Below the pieces are notes generated by a model. It did no database searches. It worked only from the letters and a program-made list of their open reading frames with translations, and was not told the DNA's origin. Both the position numbers and the translations under genes were made by a program. From Dictyobacter vulcani (lineage in GTDB: Bacteria; Chloroflexota; Ktedonobacteria; Ktedonobacterales; Ktedonobacteraceae), in assembly GCF_008974265.1 (NCBI RefSeq), contig NZ_BKZW01000003.1, forward strand, positions 372,001 to 436,000: a DNA stretch of 64,000 nucleotides, in the 5' to 3' direction. Positions 55,780 through 64,000 of this stretch are shown in pieces (the first letter of the stretch is position 1; each line of letters begins with the position of its first letter).

Positions 55780-58700
55780 ATGAGTGTAGCAGGAATGGTT
55801 ACTACTGAGCCGCATGTGTTGCATGCCATTACCGGGCGTATTCGCGTCCATATACCGGGATGGTTGGGGCGCGGGAAACGTTATCTAGAGACGCAACTGC
55901 ATCGGCTTCAAGGCATACATCGTATCCGAGCCAATCCGGTCACAGGCAATGTGCTTGTTTTCTTTGATCCCACGGCTCTCAGCGAACAGGCTATCCTTTA
56001 CGCGATACAAACGCTTGATCTGGAGCAGATCAATAGTCAGCCCGTCGAACCCAACTTGCCACCAGCGATCCGTGAGAAACAGGGTAGCACGGTACGTGCG
56101 CGTATCCCGGTGCGCGGCCTGGATCGTGATCCTCATCTGGCAAAGCTCGTAGTGGAGCATCTGGAAAAACAACCCGGTGTCAGTGCGCATGCTAATCCTT
56201 TAACCGGGCGTGTGCTGGTAGAATTCTCAGAACACGAAGCAACATTGGATGATTTAATTGCTGAGATTGCTGGCCTGGAGTTACCCGAGCTAGTGGGTGA
56301 AGATCGCCCCGCCTATCCACTGGATATCAGTCCACTGATCCAGAGCGCCACGCGTATGCTGGGAACGGCCCTGGGGTTGAGTTTTCTGGCGACACGGCGG
56401 CTCATCGGCCAGGAAGAGACTTTGCCTGGCGCTGGAACAGCCGCGTATGCCGCCGGTGCCATTGGTCTTTTCCAGGGATTTCCACCTGTGCGTACTGGAT
56501 TGCGGCGCTTATTCGGACGTTCGGTTGCTGATCTCATCTTTACGATTCCAAGCATTATTTTACTGACTCTTTCCAGTAGTCCACTTGGTCTGGCCGTGGC
56601 GGGAGCGGAATCGCTACGCCTGTTTACAGAAGTGCAAACGCGGCGTACGGCCTGGCGTATGCATGAAAAGCGCGTGGAGCAGGCGCCTTTCATTCAATCA
56701 GACGCGGTGATTCATCTGGAGGGCGGCGACCGGGTACCTCTAAGCGCATACATTCGTGAAGGCGTAGGCACGGCCAGCGGCTTCGATGGCATGCCAGTAC
56801 CTGCCTATCCAGGCGCATTGATCCCACCAGGTGCTTGCTTATATGGTGGTCCCTTTGTCTTACAACTAAGTGCAGGAGCCTCGTTTGAAGGCTTTACACC
56901 ACAGCCGCGTTCCGTGCCCGTTGCGCCAACGCTCTATGATCACTATCAACGCATCCAGGCTCCCCTCTCATTGATCTACGCTGGACTTACTGGCCTGTTT
57001 ACCAGATCATTCGGGCAAGCATTCACCGCATTATTGCTTGTTAATCCCCGCACTGCTTCAATCGGTATAGATAGCGCGGATCTGCATGCCAATGCACGTG
57101 TACTACGGGCCGGCGTGACGATTGTAGGTACTCGGATCGGCAGGAGCATCCGTCGTCCCAATCTTTTGCTCCTCGACAGCGCCCGTTTGCTTAGCGAAAA
57201 GCTTGAGCTTACCAATGCCTTACCTTTAAGTAAAGATATGGATGCAGCTGAAATACTCATGCGTGCCGCAGGCATTTCAGCTGCCGCAGGCTCACCCTGG
57301 GGCAATATCTTTGCGACCAATACGATTACTCAGGCCACCAGCGGCAATTTTGATGGCAAGACCGCCACGGCTTTCGCTGATGGCGTACGCTATACGCTTG
57401 GACCCATTGATGAGGGGGAAAGCTTGCCTGAGGCTGCGTATCTGCGCCAGCGGGGCAACTATGTTCTGGTCCTGCGGCGGGAGCGTGAGGAAAGGCCACT
57501 GGCAATTTTCGCTCTGCGCCCGCGCCTGACACCCGAGGTCTCCATCCTGGTGAATGTCTGTCAGCGTGCTGGTGTTGATCTGGCGCTGCTTCCCAATGGT
57601 GATGAACTGGTCTTACGGGGAATGGCGCACCGGGCGCATATCTCGCTGATCGAGAATAAGGCTGTGCTAGAAGTTATTGCTGCACGGCAGAAAAGAGGCG
57701 AGCTGGTCGCATTTGTGTCAGATAATGTGAGTGCGATGGCCGGTTTTGCCGCCTGTGACCTGGCAATTGGTCTGACCGATGACCGCAGCCGTTTTCCTGC
57801 CCGCGCCGACCTGCTGGCCCCTGATCTGGCCGCAGTTGCAGCGATCATTGAGGCGGGGGTAAGGCGTGATAGTGTGGTGCGTGATTCTGTTGTCCTCTCG
57901 ATTGTTTCTGCACTCGCCGGTATTGGCTGGGGATTTCAGGGAATGCCAGCGGTCAGGATTGCCTCACGGATTGTCTATGTTACTTCCTTAGCGGCACTGG
58001 CGGATGGCTGGTATCGACTACGTGGTGGCAAACGTCCTCGTGCCACGATTACCCGCCTGGTTGATCCCCAGCCAGAGCGTTGGGGAAGGCAAAGCGTGGA
58101 TGATGTATTCCGTCTGATGAATACGAGCTTCCAGGGTTTGACCACCAGACAGGCACAGGAACGTCAACGTAAAACCCCAACCATTGAGCGGCACAATGCT
58201 CTGCTCACAGCGGTACAGGAACAATTTCGTTCACCTCTGACGGGCATCCTCGCGGTGGGGGCAACGCTCTCACTTCTGTTTGGTTCAGTCGGGGATGTTA
58301 TCATCATCGGTGCAACGATTGCTGCTAATACTATTATTGGCGTCTGGCAGGAACACAAGGGTAATCAGGTGGCCGAGACATTACGACAAATAGGTGTAGC
58401 GCAGGCGCGTGTTTTACGCGATGAGCAAGAAAAAATAGTCTCTTCTACTGAAGTTGTCCCTGGCGATATCCTGTTGCTGGCTGCCGGTGATCGCATCGTG
58501 GCGGACGCACGGATCATTGATGTGCAGGGTCTGGAGGTAGATGAAGCCATGCTTACCGGAGAATCATTACCGGTCAGTAAACAGGTGGTGGATGGCAGCG
58601 ATAGCGAGCATATTGTGCTGGACGGAAGTAATGTGACCACAGGAACCGCGCGTGCCGTGGTCGTGGCGGTTGGTGTGCATACACGTATGGGTGCTACCAG

Positions 58701-60438
58701 GCTCGCGCTGACAGCAGAAGACGAGCAGTCTAATCCGTTGGGAATACGCCTGAGCCGTATTCTGAGCGTCTTCCTGCCAATCTCCGCGGCCGGTGGCGCG
58801 CTGGTCGTGGCGGCCGGCTTGCTCTGGAAACAGCCCTTCACAACTATTCTGTCCATTGGCGCGACTGTTGCTCTTGCAGGCGTACCAGAAGGTCTACCAT
58901 TACTCTCAAGAGTAGGTGAAACTGGTGTGGCGCGTCGGCTGGCCAGGCATAATGCTATTGTGCGGCGTTTGGCCTCAGTGGAGGCCCTTGGTCGCGTAGA
59001 TGTGATCTGCACAGATAAGACAGGAACAATGACGGAAGGGCACCTGCGACTGAGTATTGTGGCTGACATACAGCAGGAATCTACACTGATCAATTCATTG
59101 CCGACATCTCTGTCCAACGTGTTACTTACCGCAGCCCTGGCCAGCCCCCATCCTGAGTCCCAGGGAGCCCAGGCGCATGCTACCGATGTGGCAGTTGTCC
59201 AGGGGGCTATTGCAGCCGGTCTGGGCGAGCAAATCTTACTTACGCATCAAGCAGAACTTTCCTTTGATCCAGTGCGCTCTTTTTACGTGAGTATTGCCCG
59301 GGAGAAACTCTGCATCAAGGGTGCACCTGAAACTCTGCTTTCTCGCTGTAGCACTCTACTGCAAGATGGAGTGTCAATGCCCCTGGACGAGGCCGGGCGG
59401 GCCAGGCTCTTGACGCGTGCAAGACACCTGGCAGCCCGAGGATTACGGGTATTGATGGTGGCTGAAGGGGCGCAAGACATACCTCTTGACGATCCTCAGC
59501 ATCTCACCGCTCTTGGCTTTGTAGGCATCAGTGATCCTCTGCGCCCTACCGTGGGGGAGGCGGTAAAACATTGTCAGCAGGCAGGTGTGCGCGTGGTCAT
59601 GATTACTGGCGATCATCCGGTTACTGCACGTGCGATTGCGCAGGAGGCTGGCCTGCTCCAGGGAGACGCAGAAGTACTGAACGCTGCCGCTATCGCGGAT
59701 TTGCAGAATGGTGATCTCGATCTACTGCTCAAAAACGCGGCCGTGATTGCGCGCGCCACGCCCCTTGATAAATTACGAATTATTGAAAGTTTGCACCGCC
59801 AGGGACATACAGTTGCGATGACCGGCGATGGTGTCAATGATGCCCCGGCCTTACGGTTGGCGGATATCGGTATCGCTATGGGCAAGAGCGGGACGGAAGT
59901 CGCGCGGCAGACAGCGGACGTGGTTCTGGCTGATGATGATTTTGCTTCTCTTGTTCAGGGATGCGTTGAAGGTCGTAGCTTCTGGCGTAACATGCGTCGT
60001 TCACTGGGACTATTATTGGGCGGCAATATGGGAGAACTGGGACTGGTCGTGGGTGCTAGCCTGCTGGGAGCGAATACGCCGTTGACAGTGGGCCAGATTC
60101 TGGCGGTGAATGCGATTACAGATATCTTCCCAGCCCTGGCCGTCATCTTACAGCGACCAGAGCATCATGAGCTGTCGCAACTGCGGCGCGAGGGTATAGC
60201 GGCGCTGGATACATCATTACGCAACGAAGTTTTGCGCCGTGGGCTGGCAACCACACTGCCATCACTGGCTGCTTATCTCCTCACGCTTGGCGCAGGCTCG
60301 CTTCCTCGGGCCCGTTCAGTTGCTTTCGCCAGCATTGTTTCCACCCAACTTGCGCAGACATTGATGGCTGGTCGCTCGGAAGGACACCTCACGCGCCCGG
60401 TGCTTGGCGCGGTCGGTGGATCGCTGGGGTATTATTAG
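55780..60438 (+). CDS. giant cation P-type ATPase, CtpI-like
   Basis: 1552 residues from ATG 55780 (GGAGGGA upstream). Residues about 8-70 and 90-165 are two HMA-like domains without the CxxC metal site. Residues 180-760 resemble a degenerate first ATPase half: 'LLLDSARLL' stands where DKTGT would be and 'VSDNVSAMAGFAACDLAIG' where TGDGVNDAPAL would be. The C-terminal half is complete: TGES, 'VALAGVPEGLPLLS' in helix 4, Asp1079 in CTDKTGTMTEG, 'MITGDHPVTARAIA' and TGDGVNDAPALRLADIGIAMG. The stop at 60438 looks premature: the family sequence goes on in another frame to a TAG at 60609-60611 (TIPSLRRILNLVIL, then a helix), explained by loss of one G in the run at 60426-60429. The transported ion is unknown. 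Confidence 0.93.
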   Translation: MSVAGMVTTEPHVLHAITGRIRVHIPGWLGRGKRYLETQLHRLQGIHRIRANPVTGNVLVFFDPTALSEQAILYAIQTLDLEQINSQPVEPNLPPAIREKQGSTVRARIPVRGLDRDPHLAKLVVEHLEKQPGVSAHANPLTGRVLVEFSEHEATLDDLIAEIAGLELPELVGEDRPAYPLDISPLIQSATRMLGTALGLSFLATRRLIGQEETLPGAGTAAYAAGAIGLFQGFPPVRTGLRRLFGRSVADLIFTIPSIILLTLSSSPLGLAVAGAESLRLFTEVQTRRTAWRMHEKRVEQAPFIQSDAVIHLEGGDRVPLSAYIREGVGTASGFDGMPVPAYPGALIPPGACLYGGPFVLQLSAGASFEGFTPQPRSVPVAPTLYDHYQRIQAPLSLIYAGLTGLFTRSFGQAFTALLLVNPRTASIGIDSADLHANARVLRAGVTIVGTRIGRSIRRPNLLLLDSARLLSEKLELTNALPLSKDMDAAEILMRAAGISAAAGSPWGNIFATNTITQATSGNFDGKTATAFADGVRYTLGPIDEGESLPEAAYLRQRGNYVLVLRREREERPLAIFALRPRLTPEVSILVNVCQRAGVDLALLPNGDELVLRGMAHRAHISLIENKAVLEVIAARQKRGELVAFVSDNVSAMAGFAACDLAIGLTDDRSRFPARADLLAPDLAAVAAIIEAGVRRDSVVRDSVVLSIVSALAGIGWGFQGMPAVRIASRIVYVTSLAALADGWYRLRGGKRPRATITRLVDPQPERWGRQSVDDVFRLMNTSFQGLTTRQAQERQRKTPTIERHNALLTAVQEQFRSPLTGILAVGATLSLLFGSVGDVIIIGATIAANTIIGVWQEHKGNQVAETLRQIGVAQARVLRDEQEKIVSSTEVVPGDILLLAAGDRIVADARIIDVQGLEVDEAMLTGESLPVSKQVVDGSDSEHIVLDGSNVTTGTARAVVVAVGVHTRMGATRLALTAEDEQSNPLGIRLSRILSVFLPISAAGGALVVAAGLLWKQPFTTILSIGATVALAGVPEGLPLLSRVGETGVARRLARHNAIVRRLASVEALGRVDVICTDKTGTMTEGHLRLSIVADIQQESTLINSLPTSLSNVLLTAALASPHPESQGAQAHATDVAVVQGAIAAGLGEQILLTHQAELSFDPVRSFYVSIAREKLCIKGAPETLLSRCSTLLQDGVSMPLDEAGRARLLTRARHLAARGLRVLMVAEGAQDIPLDDPQHLTALGFVGISDPLRPTVGEAVKHCQQAGVRVVMITGDHPVTARAIAQEAGLLQGDAEVLNAAAIADLQNGDLDLLLKNAAVIARATPLDKLRIIESLHRQGHTVAMTGDGVNDAPALRLADIGIAMGKSGTEVARQTADVVLADDDFASLVQGCVEGRSFWRNMRRSLGLLLGGNMGELGLVVGASLLGANTPLTVGQILAVNAITDIFPALAVILQRPEHHELSQLRREGIAALDTSLRNEVLRRGLATTLPSLAAYLLTLGAGSLPRARSVAFASIVSTQLAQTLMAGRSEGHLTRPVLGAVGGSLGYY

Positions 60439-60894
60439 CGGCATTTACTATTCCCTCCTTGCGCCGCATTCTCAACCTGGTTATCCTGCCACCATCGTCC
60501 TGGCTATTGATCTCAGGCGCTGCGCTGGCAGCTATTCTCCTTAATAGCGTGCTACGCAGTATGACTTACAAGATGCAGGCAGCCCCTATTGCTGTCCCCG
60601 CGATATCATAGCTGACGAGGACGGCATTTCTTGACATCTATGCAGATAATGTTTGAGAGACCATGGCCAGCTACCTTTTATGATCTCTTGAACATTGCTG
60701 CTTCTCCTGTAAAAAATGAATCCTTACATTGATTTTACATTTGTGAGGATTTTTTTTGATGATTTTGGACTATCTTATGAAGAGAGAAACAAAAAGCAAG
60801 TTATTAAAAGCATCATCCGCTGAGAGCTAGTAGAAATTTTGTATAGAAAAATCGAAATACGCAATTTGATACGATAAGGCAAAGGGGAATGATT

Positions 60895-61857
60895 ATGTAT
60901 TATCGAGATCCTGATGAATACCATTTAACGCATTCTTATCCAGTCACCCCCAGGGGATACATTGCTCCTGAGGCAGTGCTTGACCATTCTACAGCACATA
61001 CCTTTATGTCAGAAGGAACACTTGTTGGTGAGAACCGTTTTCCCGCGCCTCAGACTCCCAGGAAGACGCACAGGGTGCGTACTGGTGCATTGATTGTCTT
61101 TACGCTGGCATTGCTCTCGATTTTTTCGGTTGGCCTGTATGCTGGCTGGCAGTTTGCTGGAAGTAACACATCAACTCCAACAGCGAATATAACCACGGCA
61201 ACGACCGCCGCCACGAAATCGACGCTTGATTCGACCGCTGTCCAGACCCAGAGAGAAGTGGCGATCGATAAAATCAAGCCATCCGTCGTTGAGCTGCAGG
61301 TAACAACAAATCAGGGACAGGCTATCGGTTCGGGTGTGATTGTGGATAACAATGGTGATATCGTTACCAATAATCATGTGGTCAATGGTGGCCAGACCAT
61401 CCAGGCGGTATTTAATGATGGGAAGGTCAGGACTGCCCAGCTGGTAGGAACCGTGGCGGCGGATGATCTGGCGATTGTGCGTGTGCAGCCATTTACGAAT
61501 ATGCAAGTTGCCGCGATTGGTGACTCCTCGCAGCTTAAGGTTGGTCAGGCAGTACTGGCGGTTGGTAATCCATTGGGGATCACCGAGACTGTCACCAGCG
61601 GTATTGTCAGCGCACTCAATCGAAGCGTGAGCGAATCGAATACTGTCACGATTGAAAACGCGATCCAGACCGATGCAGCTATTAATCCAGGCAATAGTGG
61701 TGGCGCATTGATCAACGAGCAAGGACAACTGGTGGGTATTCCTACACTGACCGCCATTAATACCGAGACCAATACGCCTGCTAATGGTGTTGGTTTTGCC
61801 ATTCCTTCCAACGTGGTCAAAACAGCTCTGGCTCAGGCTCTGCAACAAGCTAAATAG
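60895..61857 (+). CDS. membrane-anchored HtrA-like serine protease without PDZ domain
   Basis: 320 residues from ATG 60895, chosen because AAGGGG (60882-60887) is too close to the ATG at 60889. A 60-residue cytoplasmic part, one helix at about 65-87 ('ALIVFTLALLSIFSVGLYAGW'), a Thr/Ala-rich linker, then an S1C protease domain: His161 (TNNHVV), Asp191 (DDLAIV), Ser268 (GNSGGAL). The chain ends right after the protease domain; the PDZ found in DegP/HtrA is lacking. It likely degrades or processes misfolded extracytoplasmic proteins. Confidence 0.92.
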   Translation: MYYRDPDEYHLTHSYPVTPRGYIAPEAVLDHSTAHTFMSEGTLVGENRFPAPQTPRKTHRVRTGALIVFTLALLSIFSVGLYAGWQFAGSNTSTPTANITTATTAATKSTLDSTAVQTQREVAIDKIKPSVVELQVTTNQGQAIGSGVIVDNNGDIVTNNHVVNGGQTIQAVFNDGKVRTAQLVGTVAADDLAIVRVQPFTNMQVAAIGDSSQLKVGQAVLAVGNPLGITETVTSGIVSALNRSVSESNTVTIENAIQTDAAINPGNSGGALINEQGQLVGIPTLTAINTETNTPANGVGFAIPSNVVKTALAQALQQAK

Positions 61858-61863
61858 ACTGAG

Positions 61864-61916
61864 TACAAAGACGCGAGGCACTCTTGCTTATAGGGTAAGT
61901 GCCTCGCGTCTTTGTA
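61864..61916. terminator. bidirectional terminator between HtrA-like gene and pyrD
   Basis: A perfect 18-base-pair stem (61864-61881 with 61899-61916) around a 17-base loop, separating two converging genes that almost touch it. Confidence 0.92.
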
Positions 61917-61917
61917 T

Positions 61918-62967
61918 TTATGCGTGGCTGAGGTGCTGGTTGATTTTTTTGATGATACCAGGACCTTCATAGATAAAGCCGCTATAGAGCTGGATCAGGC
62001 TGGCACCGGCATCTAAGGTGCACCTGGCATCATCGGGTCCAAAGATGCCGCCGACGCCGATGATAGGAATGCGACCATCCAGTTGTTTGGAGAGATAACG
62101 GATGACTTCTAATGAACGTGCATGTAATGGTCGGCCGCTGAGTCCACCGGTTTCCGCACTTTGTTGCTGGAGTCCTGTACGAGACAGGGTTGTGTTGGTG
62201 GCGATAATACCCCGCACATCGCGCTGCAGACAGACCTCGACCACATCGCTTATCTGCTCCTCCGTCAGGTCTGGCGCGATCTTAACCAGTACCGATTTTG
62301 CGCTCCTGCGTCCGGTTTGTTGCGCGAGTTGTTTGGTCTCCTGCACAATTGCATGCAGCAACTGATCCAATGGCTCTTTATCCTGTAATTTGCGCAGGCC
62401 AGGTGTATTGGGTGAGCTGACATTGACGGTAAAAAAGTCTGAATAGGCATCCAACTTCCGTAAGGAATACAGATAATCCTCAATGGCTTCTTCCTGGGGT
62501 GTTACCTTGGATTTGCCGATACTCCAGCCGATCGGGATTCCGGGTTGAGGAAGCCGGGCCAGGCGCGCCTGGATGGCATCTGCGCCATCATTAGGAAAGC
62601 CCATGCGATTGATCATGGCTTGATCAGCTGTCAGGCGAAAGATACGTGGGCGAGGATTGCCCGGTTGTGCATAGCGCGTAACCGTTCCTGCTTCAATAAA
62701 GCCAAAGCCAAGCGCTGCCAGTGCCGGCAGCGCGATACCGTTCTTATCAAAGCCACCGGCCAGTCCCACAGGATTAGGAAAATGAACGCCAAAAACATCT
62801 CGTTCCAATACAGGCGATTTATAGGCACTGGTTGCCTCGATGATTTTGAGGATGGTCTGGTGATGAGAAATACGCGCCATCTGATCCATTAAAAAGTGGT
62901 GGGCAATCTCGGGATCATTGGCGGAGGTCCGGAACATGGCGGGACGAATAATGGCTTTAAACAGCAT
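61918..62967 (-). CDS. pyrD: dihydroorotate dehydrogenase, quinone-dependent (class 2)
   Basis: 349 residues from the ATG at 62967 (AGGAAG just upstream). The N-terminal helical part 'IIRPAMFRTSANDPEIAHHFLMDQMA' is the membrane-binding region of class 2. FMN and active-site motifs: 'NPVGLAGGFDKNG', 'EAGTVTRYAQPGNPRPR', 'NRMGFPNDGA', catalytic Ser in 'VNVSSPNTPGLRKLQ', 'LVKIAPDLTEEQI' and 'IIGVGGI'. It oxidises dihydroorotate to orotate, passing electrons to quinone. It is divergent from pyrC, the preceding enzyme in the pathway. Confidence 0.96.
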   Translation of the reverse strand: MLFKAIIRPAMFRTSANDPEIAHHFLMDQMARISHHQTILKIIEATSAYKSPVLERDVFGVHFPNPVGLAGGFDKNGIALPALAALGFGFIEAGTVTRYAQPGNPRPRIFRLTADQAMINRMGFPNDGADAIQARLARLPQPGIPIGWSIGKSKVTPQEEAIEDYLYSLRKLDAYSDFFTVNVSSPNTPGLRKLQDKEPLDQLLHAIVQETKQLAQQTGRRSAKSVLVKIAPDLTEEQISDVVEVCLQRDVRGIIATNTTLSRTGLQQQSAETGGLSGRPLHARSLEVIRYLSKQLDGRIPIIGVGGIFGPDDARCTLDAGASLIQLYSGFIYEGPGIIKKINQHLSHA

Positions 62968-63141
62968 TGACTTCCTATCTTTCAACCTTGTTAAGCAATA
63001 AAATACCGTTTCAAGTATAATGGTAATCCGTGAATTTGGGAATAGTCTCACGCGAGTATGCTGGATAATGGTGCCGTGGCTATGGTTACATCGTAAGGCA
63101 CCTGTATTTCAGGCGTGACATATATAGAAGGAGTCGCAGGC

Positions 63142-64000
63142 ATGTTGATTCGTAATGGAGTGGCGGTCCTGGCGAGTGGTCCGGCTCGGCTGGATATTCG
63201 CACGCGCGGTGAGATCCTGATCGAGCTGGCTGAACACCTGACCCTGAACCTGACGAGCAGGTTATTGAGGCAGATGGGTTATTGGTCCTGCCGGGATTTA
63301 TTGATTCACATGTGCATTTTCGTGATCCAGGTGGTGCCCATAAAGAAGATTTCCTGAGTGGTACCCGGGCCGCCCTGGCCGGAGGGGTTACAACTGTACT
63401 GGATATGCCTAACACGCAACCACCTACGGATACGCGAGAGCATCTTTTAGAAAAAATGTCTCTGGTGGCAGGTAAGGCGGTGGTGGATTATGGCTTATAC
63501 TTTGGGGCGACCGATAACAATATTGAAGAAGCGGCCACTCTGGCTAAAGACGTTGCTGCCATGAAGCTCTATATGGGATCCTCAACCGGCTCGCTGCTGG
63601 TGACAGAATTTTCTCCTATCTACCGGCACTTTCAAACCTTTCCTTTACATAAACCGCTGGTTGTGCATGCTGAAGACGAGCAATCCTTGAAATATTTCGG
63701 TGCGCTGGGTTCACAGGATCATAATCAGTCCCGCCCACCGGTCAGTGCCCAGATTGCTTTGAGCCGTGCGCTGGCTATTGCGGAGAAGACCGGTCGTGTC
63801 TTGCACGTTGCGCATACTACCACGCAAAGAGAAATTGAATTGATTCTGGAAGCAAGGCAGAAAGGCGTACATGTGACTTTTGAAGTCACCCCACTTCACC
63901 TTTTCTTGAATGAAGAGGATCAGCATCGACTGGGCAATTTCGGTAAGGTGAATCCACCCCTGCGCAGTGCCAGTGATCAAGCCGCTCTCTGGCGCTATTT
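63142..64000 (+). CDS. pyrC: dihydroorotase, 5' part (cut by window end; frame break near 63243)
   Basis: ATG 63142 (AGAAGGAG upstream) opens 'MLIRNGVAVLASGPARLDI'. After about 34 codons the family sequence jumps to another frame: one C is missing in the CCC at 63242-63244, and with it restored the reading continues 'PEPDEQVIEADGLLVLPG' and 'FIDSHVHFRDPG' with the two metal His. Then 'GGVTTVLDMPNT', 'AAMKLYMGSSTG' (carboxylated Lys), 'VVHAEDE', 'LHVAHTTT' and 'FEVTPLHLFL' are intact up to the window end. It makes dihydroorotate for pyrD. Confidence 0.9.

Noticed and set aside
1..64000. CRISPR arrays, prophage, plasmid origin
   Set aside because: No regularly spaced direct repeats, phage structural genes or replication initiator were found; the ParM-like pair and RNA-repair genes alone do not show plasmid or phage origin.

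Overview
The window looks like a chromosomal piece of a Chloroflexota bacterium of the Ktedonobacteria type. This is an inference from gene content: an actinobacterial-style high-affinity [NiFe]-hydrogenase accessory cluster, Cys-pair heme A synthase, GMC and F420/LLM oxidoreductases, a large reducing type I polyketide synthase, a CtpI-like giant P-type ATPase, roughly balanced base composition and roomy intergenic spaces full of hairpins. No rRNA, tRNA, phage or CRISPR array was recognised.

Layout. 1-8890: one long plus-strand operon of hydrogenase accessory genes (NifU-like end, DUF5947, DUF6084, two unnamed cluster proteins, maturation protease, DUF6893 micro-protein, hypA, hypB, hypC, SIS protein, second hypC, second SIS protein, hypD, hypE). 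The catalytic subunits must lie upstream of the window, and hypF is not between hypB and hypC. 8986-13262: zinc ribbon, relic of an oxalate decarboxylase, a two-gene RNA-repair cassette (T4 Rnl1-like ligase plus T4 Pnkp-like kinase/phosphatase), heme A synthase. 13281-21314: lipoprotein, NIF3, RRM protein, PP2C phosphatase fused to a PadR-partner domain next to PadR, SDR plus GMC oxidoreductase, nitrilase-family amidohydrolase, cupin. 21530-23701: chromosomal ParM-like actin with a ribbon-helix-helix partner, then a compact promoter/ORF/terminator unit. 23993-32375: NitT/TauT-type ABC transporter, acetyltransferase, remnant of an ECF sigma factor, an HTH protein behind a promoter with a palindromic operator, aldolase, TetR and LLM oxidoreductase. 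32409-35404: XPB-Bax1 helicase/nuclease pair and a GlsB-like protein. 36040-42670: KS-AT-DH-ER-KR-ACP polyketide synthase broken by a 4-bp tandem duplication. 43018-48503: sedolisin-like peptidase, MFS carrier, nested inverted-repeat element, membrane protein, threonine ammonia-lyase. 48670-51598: acyl-ACP thioesterase split by an IS200/IS605 element carrying tnpA and tnpB. 51788-60611: acyl-CoA synthetase and a cation P-type ATPase locus with a duplicated two-gene small-protein module. 60895-64000: HtrA-like protease, pyrD and the start of pyrC.

Two cross-cutting points matter for a reader. First, four reading-frame breaks occur in otherwise intact genes: hypB (+1 A), PKS (+4, TGAT duplication), P-type ATPase C-terminus (-1 in a G run) and pyrC (-1 in a C run). 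Three are single-base homopolymer changes, two of them in genes expected to be needed, so sequencing error is a serious explanation. Second, a short palindromic repeat (GTAGCGGCAGCC-N5-GGCTGC type) sits exactly at the 3' end of three genes and supplies or abuts their TAG stop codons.
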